Origin: Escherichia boydii
Lineage (GTDB): Bacteria > Pseudomonadota > Gammaproteobacteria > Enterobacterales > Enterobacteriaceae
NCBI GenBank assembly: GCA_041890495.1
Contig: CP169086.1
Location: 62,001 to 126,000 of the forward strand
Direction: 5' to 3'
Length of the DNA stretch: 64,000 bases
The notes under the pieces are model-generated. The model saw only the letters and a list, made by a program, of their open reading frames with translations, searched no databases and had not been told where the DNA came from. The position numbers were made by a program, and so were the translations under genes. This document shows positions 47,907 to 57,230 of the stretch, one piece after another. Numbering within the stretch: the first letter of the stretch is position 1; each line of letters starts with the position of its first letter.

Positions 47907-48545
47907 ATGGCTAAAAACCCTATCTCAAATAAGGCAGATAACGACCGGATTCAGATCCGGTCTTTCTGGATATCCGAAAGAAAAGCACCCTATGTTTATA
48001 GTTTCTTGAAAAAAACAGAACTTTCTCATAGGGGTGACCAACTGGATTTAATTAGGTCGGCTATTAGTACCGGGTTGGTATTGAATAATTTATTTCCTGA
48101 CTTGGCAAATTTTATAAATGGTTTAAACGAAAGATTAACACTTGCAGATCTTAATAGGTTTCTGAATGATGGAAATACTATAGATACTGAACCTAAGCCT
48201 CCTATTAATGTATTGCTAGAGAATGTCTTAGATCAAAAGTTTAAGGAGTATTTAATACCTCTACAATTAGATAATTCAAAGCAGGATTCTGTTTCTGTAA
48301 AAGAAACTTTCCTTGTACAAAAGGAACATGCCTGCTTTGGTGTGAAGATTGAAAATGAGGGGAGCGATACCTCTATACCATCTGAAAGCCAACTTTCTTC
48401 AGATACATCCAAAATTTCAAAAGAAAAGTCCATTTCCGCTGTGGTGCCAGTGCTAGAAAAAGTATCGGATGAAAATCAAACCGCCTCCATAAGCATAAAA
48501 TCTAAAGCTAAGGCAAACAAGCGACTGGCAACTTTGGCAAGATAG
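47907..48545 (+). CDS. stbB: Partition adaptor StbB (ParR-like)
   Basis: A 212-residue protein. The N-terminal ~60 residues (RIQIRSFWISERKAP, YSFLKK, LDLIRSAISTGLVL) fit a ribbon-helix-helix DNA-binding fold, as in ParR/StbB. The rest is Ser-rich and probably flexible, ending in a basic tail. It should link the centromere to StbA filaments and repress the operon. Confidence 0.85.
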   Translation: MAKNPISNKADNDRIQIRSFWISERKAPYVYSFLKKTELSHRGDQLDLIRSAISTGLVLNNLFPDLANFINGLNERLTLADLNRFLNDGNTIDTEPKPPINVLLENVLDQKFKEYLIPLQLDNSKQDSVSVKETFLVQKEHACFGVKIENEGSDTSIPSESQLSSDTSKISKEKSISAVVPVLEKVSDENQTASISIKSKAKANKRLATLAR

Positions 48546-48596
48546 GTGAGAGACAGTACAATCGACTTCTGAGTTCCAACTTGTCTTACCAGGAAA

Positions 48597-48624
48597 GCCA
48601 GCATACTTGCTGGCCTTTTTTTTT
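48597..48624 (+). terminator. Rho-independent terminator of stbAB
   Basis: Stem GCCAGCA/TGCTGGC with a 4-nt loop, followed by about nine Ts; 50 bp past stbB. Confidence 0.87.
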
Positions 48625-48949
48625 GTTATAATAATTTCAGGCTTCACCTGGGTCTGTAAAATTACTGTTAATGAAACGGTATTTTAGGTTAATTTGGGTG
48701 CTGTTACAGGAAGTGCGGATTTTTCCTAAATTTGTAAAAAACCTAAGAATTATCTTAATAAATCTGGTACTTAATTATTATTTTACTTAAAAAGTCTCTG
48801 TGGTTTAATGGTTATGTAAGGATTTTTTGATACCCTTATACCCGATGGACCTAAGGTCACTGACAACGATGTTCATGTAGAATCTTCGTTTCTGTAATCC
48901 CTTTTGTCCTTGTCCCAAATGTTTGATTATTATAATAAAGGCTGATCGA
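48625..48949. other. Promoter region of the three-gene operon
   Basis: About 325 bp, very AT-rich, between the stbAB terminator and the next operon. Nothing beyond a presumed promoter is recognised. Confidence 0.45.
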
Positions 48950-49402
48950 ATGCTATCTCGCAACTCACTAATACATGGTTTACGCCGAGACCAGTTAATC
49001 GGAGTTCTGACTATTTCAGAGTTTCCGGTAGTTATGGTAGAAAGCCACTTCATTCAGTCTGAGGTTATGGGAATAAAACCCGTAATTTTTAATATTGATG
49101 AGCTTCTTGTTTCTATATCCCCAATTTCCTCTCTTAAGTTCGATTGGGAGTGGGCCCCAGTTGATACAATACTCATTGAAGTTATCATTCCACCTGTAGA
49201 GTCAGACCTTGTAAGTGCAGAAAATGACTTCCTCCGTGATTCTGGTATCGGCCATATCCAGTGCGAGCCTGGCGGAGCATCAATACGACGTACAGTTACC
49301 TTCGTTGGTGGAATAACCGCTGATAACTTACTGTATCAGTTGAGGCTTATGTGCGTAAGTGCGTTAAAACTTTTAGGAGAGGAACTGGGGGATGAAGTCT
49401 AA
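48950..49402 (+). CDS. YbjN-like protein, possible HtdA, 150 aa
   Basis: ATG 48950 has AAAGG upstream; a TTG at 48923 is less likely. The soluble protein has an alpha/beta layout (ESDLVSAENDFLRDSG, SIRRTVTFVGGITADNLLYQ) that resembles YbjN-type regulators. It is first of three overlapping genes. In IncHI1 R27 the htdA-htdF-htdK operon, where HtdA represses transfer, lies in the same kind of place. The HtdA identity is inferred from position and size. Confidence 0.55.
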   Translation: MLSRNSLIHGLRRDQLIGVLTISEFPVVMVESHFIQSEVMGIKPVIFNIDELLVSISPISSLKFDWEWAPVDTILIEVIIPPVESDLVSAENDFLRDSGIGHIQCEPGGASIRRTVTFVGGITADNLLYQLRLMCVSALKLLGEELGDEV

Positions 49403-49817
49403 GATTAGATATGTTTTATCTGGTTTTGTTGTGATATGTGCATTTGCTGGAGTTTATAAAATCCTAAACAATGTTCCGGTTAAACCTGACCTTTTGGACT
49501 TCACTGGAAACACATTTAAAAAGACATCACTCTTCCTGCCATGTGATAAAAGCTCGCCTTCTTTAAACATTAAAATTGCTGATAACGAGAAAATCGTGAT
49601 CAACGGCATCGCTTCAAAAGTAACTTTTGTAGAAAAGGCTGACCCCGTCAAAAGCCCTGGTTTTTGTGATGATCTTGATCTAAACAATTCTCGCCTTGTA
49701 CATACGGCATCTTACAGCTTGGTGGTTTCTGAAACCAAAACAGGATTTACACTATCAAATTTCAAGCATCTTGCCGATGATGAATCATTAGGTGGTATGT
49801 GGTTTTATCAAAAGTGA
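49392..49817 (+). CDS. Membrane-anchored protein, possible HtdF, 141 aa
   Basis: One N-terminal transmembrane segment (about residues 6-24), then a periplasmic beta-rich part with two Cys residues (FLPCDKS, PGFCDD). It overlaps the gene before by 11 bp. It contains one AAAGTAACTTT palindrome (49617-49627), and a second (AAAGTGACTTT, 49811-49821) covers its stop codon. No family is recognised. Confidence 0.6.
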   Translation: MKSKIRYVLSGFVVICAFAGVYKILNNVPVKPDLLDFTGNTFKKTSLFLPCDKSSPSLNIKIADNEKIVINGIASKVTFVEKADPVKSPGFCDDLDLNNSRLVHTASYSLVVSETKTGFTLSNFKHLADDESLGGMWFYQK

Positions 49818-49825
49818 CTTTTTAT

Positions 49826-50380
49826 ATGGCAACTTCAGACTTCTCTCTTAAAAACCATAATGTAAAAGCTTTTGGTCAGGATGCAGCACTTGTCATTGAG
49901 ATGAACAATGAAGATGTTAGCTCATCAAAACCTTCACCTTTTTCAAATGAGATTGATAATTATTATCTTACATTGCACGTCGCTCCGAGGAACGCCAAAA
50001 AAGATTATGACTGGGGCTCAAACCGTTCTGTACTTCTAAAATTGTCGACGAATGAAGTTATGCAGATGGCATCTGTATTTCTTAGAATCATGCATACTTT
50101 AAAAATTGATAAGAGGAAAACCTCACATCATGGCCACGTCGTATACAAAAATATAAGCGTTACCCCAAACGAGAGGGGCGGTTTGTTGTTATCCGCAGGG
50201 ATAGTTCCAGTCGATAAAGACGGCTTAAAACCCTTCATGCACATGGTCCCCGTCTCACAAATGGACTGCGTTAAAATTGGCCTCTACATACTTGGATATC
50301 TTGCTCAAAAAACGCCTTGGGTAAGCTCCGAGTCTATAATTACCGCGCTTCGCTTATCTGAAGCCAAGAATTCAAAATAG
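49826..50380 (+). CDS. Hypothetical protein, possible HtdK, 184 aa
   Basis: Third gene of the operon. ATG 49826 gives MATSDFSLK; an in-frame GTG at 49799, with AGGTGG close by, would add nine residues. The protein is soluble, with YYLTLHVAPRNAKKD, VLLKLSTNEVMQMA and GLLLSAGIVPVDKDG. No family is recognised; the htdK idea comes from gene order only. Confidence 0.55.
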   Translation: MATSDFSLKNHNVKAFGQDAALVIEMNNEDVSSSKPSPFSNEIDNYYLTLHVAPRNAKKDYDWGSNRSVLLKLSTNEVMQMASVFLRIMHTLKIDKRKTSHHGHVVYKNISVTPNERGGLLLSAGIVPVDKDGLKPFMHMVPVSQMDCVKIGLYILGYLAQKTPWVSSESIITALRLSEAKNSK

Positions 50381-50499
50381 CGTATTAACATACGGAATAT
50401 ATGGAAAAATACAGGTTTTTTTAAATGTTATACGAACGGATATTTCTGTTTTTCATCGTAAAGTGAGTTTAATTTTGCTCAGAAAAACAGGTATTCGTC

Positions 50500-53400
50500 A
50501 TGAGAAAATCAGGTTTAGGTTTAGCCCTGTTGTTTTCTTTAATTGCTCCGATTAAAGCGGTCTATGCCGAAGCGATTATGATTTCAGGAAAGCTACAGGC
50601 TGATTTGCCAGCCGTATCCTTTGACCCGGGGCCGGGCGACTTTGTTGCATACGTTAATTCTAACACTATCACTGCCTCAGGTGCAGGCACAGCCTGTAAT
50701 GTAACGGTTGATGATCGAGCGACTTCCTCTGTTGATAACCTCGTTTGTTTTTTTGAGTGGTTACCCAATACCTTGGGATTTACTTCTAACGGTTTCACTC
50801 TTTCAGGCGTTCCCAACACCACCGGTGATTTAAAACTACCTTACAAGATTTCTTACTTCTCTGGTTCTGAACGGAAAAAAGTTGAAATAGTAAAAGGTGA
50901 ATATTCAATCAAAAGTGTGGCACCGGTAAAACCTACTATCACCGGTCTTAAATCATCCCTGAACGGATTAGTCTATGACGGCTTTTCTTTCAAATCGTAT
51001 TTAAAGGATGAAGCGATCAAAGATATCGCTGTTTCTGTTGAGCCCCGCAATTATATTCAATACATCTCAATAGGTTCAGGCTCCGCCTGTGAAGTTCCTA
51101 TTGGCGGAACTTCCTGTACCATTGAAGTTGGAAGCATTAAGGCCAGTGATACAGATGAACTTTTGGGTTCACGTGATATCACAATTACAGCAAACTCTAA
51201 GAATAATTATTTCGCACCTCCTGAATCCAAAAAGCTTGTTGTTAACTGGGATTATCGGCCTCCTGTAGTAGACCATACACTTTGGAATTTTACCGATGAG
51301 GCTAAAACAATCAAAGTAGGTGGCCAGGACATCTATACCGGAGCCAAAACCGTTGCTGTGGCCGTTAAGGTACCCCAGCAAGAAACAGAAGGTGAATGGT
51401 GGCTCCCAACAGCTATGTCGCTCACTATGACTCCGGATGGCGTGTTTAAACCGACGACTAAAGTGACTTTAGATGATGGCACTGAGATTGATTTCAAACA
51501 GTCCTGGGCAACCCCTTTACGTAGAACTTTACAGCCGGTAAGTGGACCTCAAAAAGTCGGTGATGAGTACCTCTATATCTTCGACTTAACGGATCTTATA
51601 AACGGGTCCTACGCAGCGACTTTTACAGTAGAAAATACGAGCAAAAACTCTTCTACGTACACTGAGCCTGAAAGCAAACTGATGCTGTCTGATAACCCAA
51701 CGCTTATGGTTCTCAAAGATGGGCAGGTATTAACTAAACGAGCACCCGTATACTTCCTGAACGAGATTATCGTTGCAGCTTTCCAGGGGCAGGCTGGGGT
51801 TGCTGACATAAAATCAGTAACAATAGACAACAAAGTAGTTTCGTTAACACCTACAAATTATAAAGGTATTTACTACCTGCCGGTTGGAGACGATTTAGCA
51901 GTTAATTCGGATCACGAGATTACTGTGGTGGCTGAAAACCTTTATGGAAAAAACGTAAATTTCAGTACCGTGTTCACTTATCAACCTACTGGATTCACTC
52001 TTAAGAATCTGGAAAAAAACGTAACTCTTTACTCGCGCGTACGTCAGTATACGGACCTGCTTAGTCAAACAGCTGGTGATAAATGCACTCTGTTTACCAC
52101 AGAGGAAAATGCGAATGCTTACCTCGCCTGGTATGGGGAAAAATCAGATGTAACAGCATGCTACCCTCAGTGGAACAATGTCCCTGATGGGTTGGAGTTC
52201 TATTTTAAAGGACGTACCCCGGGTCTAACTGGATTCTTTAATAAAACAGGTGAGAATCTGCTCGACTATCAAGTCTATATGATTAACGGGAAGGGCTCTA
52301 AAGCGGTTTCCGCAAGGAATCGCCGTACTCTGACCACACAATTACCATACAACCCGATCATCTCTTACAAAAAGAATAAAGTCATAGCAGGCATCAATCC
52401 GAATACTGCTCTGGCTTATACGACCGGGGGGGAGGCCGCTCGAATATTAGCGAAGGTGGTACCAGCTGACGTTACGATGATCGTCTCTCAAAACGGCTCT
52501 GAGGCTGTCAAAACGTCATTTAAAAATCGTTCCTCAAACAACGATGCAACGACCTTTGTACAAAGGGTTAAGGTTGCTGCTGCACCATTGTGGACAAAGA
52601 ACGTCTTTGACATAGCTGTAGAATACTCAAAGGATCCAGAATTAAGAACTACAGACACCCTCAACGTATATACGGTGCCTGATTTCAATATTCGAGCATC
52701 GATGGAAGTGGATGACAAAAAAACAGCCACATCTCTTGAAGTGCCCTTAAAGGTAACAGTGGGGCGTTATAACAACTCCACACGTAAAAGTGCATTTGAC
52801 CGTAAAACAATGGGAGAATGGGACGTCACGATATACTCTCAAAAAAGTGTATACGGCAAAGATCCAGAAACAGGCCGTTATAAAACTACATACGAAAGAA
52901 CTGCGCTGACTGAAGCATTGCCGGTCAATGATGCGGGCATTGTCGAAACCAAGATTAAAATTGAAAATATGGATCTGGGTAATATGCGTCTGGTTGGTGT
53001 GGCTAAGGTCAGATCGCCATTCTCTGATTTTGAAATGAAACGTGAGACCAGTGCTGTAGGCATTCGAATCTATAAAGGTGAGGAACTGGAGGGTAACCTG
53101 TCGAAAAGCCTTATTATCGGAAGGATCCCACTTAGTACTCTGGTAAGCTTCAAATCTGCCAGTACGGCTAACTCTGATGCACTCGCCCCCACCGAATGGC
53201 AGCAGTCCTCTGATAATGGTCAAACCTGGACCATGCTTTCCGACATGACCGGAAAGAGAAGTGTAAGTATCAAAAAGACAGAAGTAGGAAAGTGGCTTTA
53301 TAGGGCAAAAATGACTAATAAATTCACATCCAAGATTTCCTACACAGATGCCTTAACGGTAGTTACCTACAAGCAGCCTAAGCTCAGTATAGATGTGACA

Positions 53401-54804
53401 GACATTCTTCAGGGCTCAGATATACCTGTAACCCTGCTTGATAACGATGAACCTATACCAGCAGGCACCGCTGAGGTTCTCTGGTCAGAGGATAAAGTCA
53501 ACTGGGTGCAGGGAGATACAACTTACACTGTGGCTTCAGCTGATACCCTACCGTCTACGATTTATGCCCGGATGCGTTACCTTGATTCCGATGAACTGGC
53601 AGAGGAGTCTTCATGGAAGGAAACGTCTGCTCGGTTGGCAGCCGCAAAACCCAAGCGCCTTTCTGTCTCGGTAACGGGGGTTTCAAAGGTAGAGGTTGGT
53701 CAAAAAGTTACTTTGGAAGGTAAGTTCACGAACCCTAACAGTAAGTACCAGAATGGTAATAACGTAGTTGAAGAATGGAAAACACCGGATGGCCAGACAT
53801 TTAAGGGCTCTTCACTGTCTGTTACCCTTACTGAGCAAATGTTGGATAAACAGGGATATGCTGCTTTTGAATACAGTGCATGGTTAGCGGACAATAAGGA
53901 GAATACGGTTTCTACCCGTAGAGTTTCTGTCAAATCGTGGGTTTATAAATTTCCCGAGATGAAAATAAGCTCCAAACTTAAATACGACATGGCACCGACC
54001 ACCCTACGCGTTGCGTTGAGCGGTATTAAGGATGGAGACTATCCTGGTGTTACTTATTCCCGTGAATGGATCTACGACAAGGAGAATCTGGTAATCACTA
54101 AAGATGAAGGTGACACCAAGGAATTTACAATTGAAAATCCTGGCAAATATACATTGATGGTTGTTTTCAAAGATAACCGAAACAATGAACAGCGTATCGA
54201 AAATACCTTTGTTGTCGATGAACAAACGCCAATGAACGTTGAGATGACACCCAAGTTCTCTAACAAATATATGAGAGCTCCACTCGATGTAACCTTAAGG
54301 TCAAACATCAAGCTATCTCATTCGGCGGACTCGATAGATACGGTCACATACAAGGTGAACGGTGAAGTAATACCCAGCGGCAAAAATTATTGGGCTCAAC
54401 TGATCTCGGGTTTAAAAGAAAAGAAATACGAGATTACAATTGATGTTGTTAGTAAACTTGGACAGAGAGGTTCAGCATCTGTTGAGTTTGATGTCGTTAA
54501 AAACGCAGTGCCTAATTGTACATTGAGCTACACGGAAACCAACCTAAGCTGGAGCTTTACCAATAAATGTGATGATACTGATGGAAAAATGGTTAGATAT
54601 GAATGGTTCATCAACGGCGAATTAAGGAACGTTTTCGGTAGTACGGCTACACTTTCTAAAAACCTTAACCGTGGTAAGCAGGACATAAAAGTAATTGCTT
54701 ATGATGATAGTGGAGACTTTGCAACGCAGCACGTGACAGTTTTCGGACCGGCTGAAGAGGCAAGTAAGTCTGAAAACACTGTATCAATACCAAGCAGTGA
54801 GTAG
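50500..54804 (+). CDS. Very large exported Ig-like protein, 1,434 aa
   Basis: A signal peptide (about 23 residues, ending VYA) is followed by more than 1,300 residues of beta-sandwich segments, many with Ig/cadherin-like features (GVPNTTGDLKLPYKISY, YEWFINGELRNVFG). There is no C-terminal anchor. It differs in sequence from the 806-818-residue Ig-like proteins. Giant Ig-like proteins encoded by IncHI1 plasmids are reported to act at the cell surface and affect motility and transfer; I infer a similar role. It contains palindromes at 51460 (AAAGTGACTTT) and 53704 (AAAGTTACTTT). A strong terminator follows. Confidence 0.75.
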   Translation: MRKSGLGLALLFSLIAPIKAVYAEAIMISGKLQADLPAVSFDPGPGDFVAYVNSNTITASGAGTACNVTVDDRATSSVDNLVCFFEWLPNTLGFTSNGFTLSGVPNTTGDLKLPYKISYFSGSERKKVEIVKGEYSIKSVAPVKPTITGLKSSLNGLVYDGFSFKSYLKDEAIKDIAVSVEPRNYIQYISIGSGSACEVPIGGTSCTIEVGSIKASDTDELLGSRDITITANSKNNYFAPPESKKLVVNWDYRPPVVDHTLWNFTDEAKTIKVGGQDIYTGAKTVAVAVKVPQQETEGEWWLPTAMSLTMTPDGVFKPTTKVTLDDGTEIDFKQSWATPLRRTLQPVSGPQKVGDEYLYIFDLTDLINGSYAATFTVENTSKNSSTYTEPESKLMLSDNPTLMVLKDGQVLTKRAPVYFLNEIIVAAFQGQAGVADIKSVTIDNKVVSLTPTNYKGIYYLPVGDDLAVNSDHEITVVAENLYGKNVNFSTVFTYQPTGFTLKNLEKNVTLYSRVRQYTDLLSQTAGDKCTLFTTEENANAYLAWYGEKSDVTACYPQWNNVPDGLEFYFKGRTPGLTGFFNKTGENLLDYQVYMINGKGSKAVSARNRRTLTTQLPYNPIISYKKNKVIAGINPNTALAYTTGGEAARILAKVVPADVTMIVSQNGSEAVKTSFKNRSSNNDATTFVQRVKVAAAPLWTKNVFDIAVEYSKDPELRTTDTLNVYTVPDFNIRASMEVDDKKTATSLEVPLKVTVGRYNNSTRKSAFDRKTMGEWDVTIYSQKSVYGKDPETGRYKTTYERTALTEALPVNDAGIVETKIKIENMDLGNMRLVGVAKVRSPFSDFEMKRETSAVGIRIYKGEELEGNLSKSLIIGRIPLSTLVSFKSASTANSDALAPTEWQQSSDNGQTWTMLSDMTGKRSVSIKKTEVGKWLYRAKMTNKFTSKISYTDALTVVTYKQPKLSIDVTDILQGSDIPVTLLDNDEPIPAGTAEVLWSEDKVNWVQGDTTYTVASADTLPSTIYARMRYLDSDELAEESSWKETSARLAAAKPKRLSVSVTGVSKVEVGQKVTLEGKFTNPNSKYQNGNNVVEEWKTPDGQTFKGSSLSVTLTEQMLDKQGYAAFEYSAWLADNKENTVSTRRVSVKSWVYKFPEMKISSKLKYDMAPTTLRVALSGIKDGDYPGVTYSREWIYDKENLVITKDEGDTKEFTIENPGKYTLMVVFKDNRNNEQRIENTFVVDEQTPMNVEMTPKFSNKYMRAPLDVTLRSNIKLSHSADSIDTVTYKVNGEVIPSGKNYWAQLISGLKEKKYEITIDVVSKLGQRGSASVEFDVVKNAVPNCTLSYTETNLSWSFTNKCDDTDGKMVRYEWFINGELRNVFGSTATLSKNLNRGKQDIKVIAYDDSGDFATQHVTVFGPAEEASKSENTVSIPSSE

Positions 54805-54820
54805 TTAATTTTTAAATATA

Positions 54821-54850
54821 AAGCCGGGACATTTTGTCCCGGCTTTTTTA
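54821..54850 (+). terminator. Strong Rho-independent terminator
   Basis: An 11-bp stem (AAGCCGGGACA/TGTCCCGGCTT) with a 3-nt loop and five further Ts. It ends the large Ig-like gene. Confidence 0.92.
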
Positions 54851-54886
54851 TACCCAATAATTGGGCCTTTGAAAAATTAATGTCGG

Positions 54887-54897
54887 AAAGTAACTTT
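54887..54897. repeat. Dispersed palindrome AAAGTAACTTT, intergenic
   Basis: Perfect copy between the terminator and trhP, about 190 bp upstream of the trhP start. Confidence 0.7.
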
Positions 54898-55081
54898 GCT
54901 ACAAAGGCATCTTTCATGGCCGCTAACAAAGCTGCGTATACATGCTGAGGAATTAACATTCTTATAGGTGAATATTAGGTTAGTTTGCAGACTTCCGAGC
55001 GTTGAAAAACATGGATAATAGTTACTTGGATAGAGGTGCATCTACTTAGTAAAAATATTCTTCAGTGCCAGTGAGAAAAAT

Positions 55082-55594
55082 ATGAGCGACTACATACCTA
55101 AAAAGAGAGGGCTGCTTATACTGGATTGGTATGTCCCCCTTAATATTTTATTGCTGATTCTCGTTATGTGTGTCTTTTTCACCCGTTATACATTTGGATA
55201 CGGTTTATTGAATGGGTGCCTGCCTGCTGATTTTTATATGATTGATCATTCGGATAAAAGTATTAAAACTGGTGAACTCATAGCATTTAACATGCCGAAA
55301 TCGGTACGTTTTATCCCAGAAAATGAACGAGTCATAAAAATTGTTGCCGGTGTGGGCGGTGACAAACTTAAAGTAACAATGGATGGGGTTTATAACGGGG
55401 ACAAATTTTTTGAAGCTAATGCACGTCGTATTTCAAAGAAATACAATATTCCGTCCATTTTGATTGAAAAAGAATTGATAATTCCTGAAGGCGAAGTTTT
55501 CCTAATTGGGCAAACCGATCACTCATGGGATTCCCGTTTTTGGGGAACAGTAAAGCTGAATTCAGTAATTGGGAAAACATATGCGATCTTTTAA
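55082..55594 (+). CDS. trhP: TraF-type peptidase TrhP
   Basis: A 170-residue S26-family protein with one transmembrane helix (about residues 16-34). In the family the nucleophile lies in a SxPxGxY box; here it reads CLPADFY, with Cys46 where Ser is usual. The base lysine is kept in RVIKIVAG (K86), as is the SWDSRFWG box (D150, R152). RP4 TraF and R27 TrhP mature and cyclise the pilin, so TrhA is the expected substrate. It overlaps trhW by 14 bp. Confidence 0.83.
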   Translation: MSDYIPKKRGLLILDWYVPLNILLLILVMCVFFTRYTFGYGLLNGCLPADFYMIDHSDKSIKTGELIAFNMPKSVRFIPENERVIKIVAGVGGDKLKVTMDGVYNGDKFFEANARRISKKYNIPSILIEKELIIPEGEVFLIGQTDHSWDSRFWGTVKLNSVIGKTYAIF

Positions 55595-57092
55595 TGTAAA
55601 TAAAAAATATTTACCAATACTTCCTGGACTTGCGTTATGTGCAGTTTTAAGTAATACAAATGCAAGCACTGAGTATCAACATGATGCTGACCTAATCGCT
55701 CAGCAAGCAAAAGGGCTTGGCGCACAGGCTAAAGGTGCACAGCAGCCAGATGGGGCTCTTAGCCTTGATGCTACGCTAAAATCACCAGATGTGCAGAAGT
55801 ACATAGCGCAAGCTGAAGCACTCAAAAAAAACCAGGACCTGAGCAAGCAAATAAACCGTGGTTACGTCCCCGGTATGAATGCGGATAGTGTTCAAGCAGT
55901 TATAGACCATACCCAGGCTATCAGGGCCCAAAGTAATAACTCTGAAGCTGTCAACGATATAATTAGAAGACGTGATGAAATTCAAGAAAACGCCAGCCTA
56001 AATGAAGCGGCTCTGAAAGCTGTGGAAAATAAGCCGGAAGTCATGCGAGGACAATCTAAAAATATCGAAAAATTGTTTGGTTCCTCGGGCATCACAGCTG
56101 CTGACTTCGAAAGAAAAATGGATAGCACACGTGAAGAAGCACTATCAACTGAAAATGGTATAACGATCTTTGCTTCATTTAGCTTGCCGGATTATGTACT
56201 GGAAGACCTTCTACGTACGGCCTCAGAGCATAAAGCTCGTGTAGTTTTCAATGGTCTAAAGAAAGGAACTACTCGGCTACCAGAGACACAGGCAGCAATA
56301 AACCAAATGATTGTCAAAGGAAAATTTGAATCTCCTTTGATTACAATTGATCCTGATAGCTTCAGTCAGTATCAAGTAACTCAAGTACCGACAATTATTT
56401 CTAGGGAGCAAGCTCGTTTTGCAAAAATGGTAGGCTCCTTCAACGTTGAGTTTTTTCAGCGAGAACTTGCTAAAAAACCCGATCAGGATATTTTCCCGGT
56501 TGCTGGTACCACTTATCCCGTTGAAGAAAAGAGCATCATTAAAGAACTGGAAGAACGTGCACAAAAATATGACTGGGAAGGTGCCAAAAAAAGGGCCGTT
56601 TCTGACACATGGAAAAATCAATGGATGGTCGACCTCCCTCCTGCCCAGGAACACAAAGAATTTTTAATTGACCCTACAGTGAGGGTCACTCAGGACGTAA
56701 AAGATAAGCAGGGCCGTGTAATAGCTTCCGCCGGTGAGTTGATTAATCCACTTTCGAGATTTCCTCAAAACCTGACGATGATAATTTTCGATCCACTCAA
56801 TCCGGGCCAGCTGGTATGGGCTGAGCAGCAGTATCGACAACGTCTGGGTAGTGGAAAAGTAATGCCAATGTTTACCCGTATCCAAAAAGATAATGGATGG
56901 GATCACCTAAATGATTTACGTGAAAAATTTAACGGTAAGGTGTTTAAAGTTAACGAACAGATTATCTCCCGCTTTCAGATTAAAAACACACCTGCGCTTA
57001 TAACTACTGACCAAGATAAATTCCGGATCACCCTGTTTAGCGAGGCAGAAGTCCGTGGTATCGGAGCCCCAAATCTTTCAGAGGAAAAATAA
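55581..57092 (+). CDS. trhW: TrbC-TraW fusion protein TrhW
   Basis: ATG 55581 gives 503 residues with a signal peptide. A helical N-terminal part (about 30-190) precedes a TrbC domain (about 193-290, ITIFASFSLPDYVLEDLL, TQVPTII). A TraW domain follows (about 350-495, EFLIDPTVRVTQDVKDKQGR, IIFDPLNPGQL, RFQIKNTPALIT). In F these are two separate periplasmic proteins that work together in pilus assembly. Confidence 0.88.
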   Translation: MRSFNVNKKYLPILPGLALCAVLSNTNASTEYQHDADLIAQQAKGLGAQAKGAQQPDGALSLDATLKSPDVQKYIAQAEALKKNQDLSKQINRGYVPGMNADSVQAVIDHTQAIRAQSNNSEAVNDIIRRRDEIQENASLNEAALKAVENKPEVMRGQSKNIEKLFGSSGITAADFERKMDSTREEALSTENGITIFASFSLPDYVLEDLLRTASEHKARVVFNGLKKGTTRLPETQAAINQMIVKGKFESPLITIDPDSFSQYQVTQVPTIISREQARFAKMVGSFNVEFFQRELAKKPDQDIFPVAGTTYPVEEKSIIKELEERAQKYDWEGAKKRAVSDTWKNQWMVDLPPAQEHKEFLIDPTVRVTQDVKDKQGRVIASAGELINPLSRFPQNLTMIIFDPLNPGQLVWAEQQYRQRLGSGKVMPMFTRIQKDNGWDHLNDLREKFNGKVFKVNEQIISRFQIKNTPALITTDQDKFRITLFSEAEVRGIGAPNLSEEK

Positions 57093-57093
57093 G

Positions 57094-57228
57094 ATGAAAC
57101 TCGGATTTATTATAGGCGCTCTCTTTGCAACATGGCTGACGCTAAATTATCCGGACCAGATGAGAAGTTATTTTACCAAAGCCGTCGACTATATCGAAAG
57201 TGTTGCAACATTTATTACATCCAAGTGA
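57094..57228 (+). CDS. Short membrane protein, 44 aa
   Basis: A short frame with GAGGAAAA before its ATG, starting 1 bp after the trhW stop and ending 2 bp before the trhU start. Residues 3-17 are hydrophobic (LGFIIGALFATWLTL). Tight packing and the ribosome site make it a credible gene. The function is unknown. Confidence 0.65.
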   Translation: MKLGFIIGALFATWLTLNYPDQMRSYFTKAVDYIESVATFITSK

Positions 57229-57230
57229 GC

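Noticed and set aside
57132..57230. A 33-residue N-terminal extension of TrhU.
   Set aside because: It overlaps the 44-aa gene in another frame and precedes the signal peptide; ATG 57231 is the natural start.
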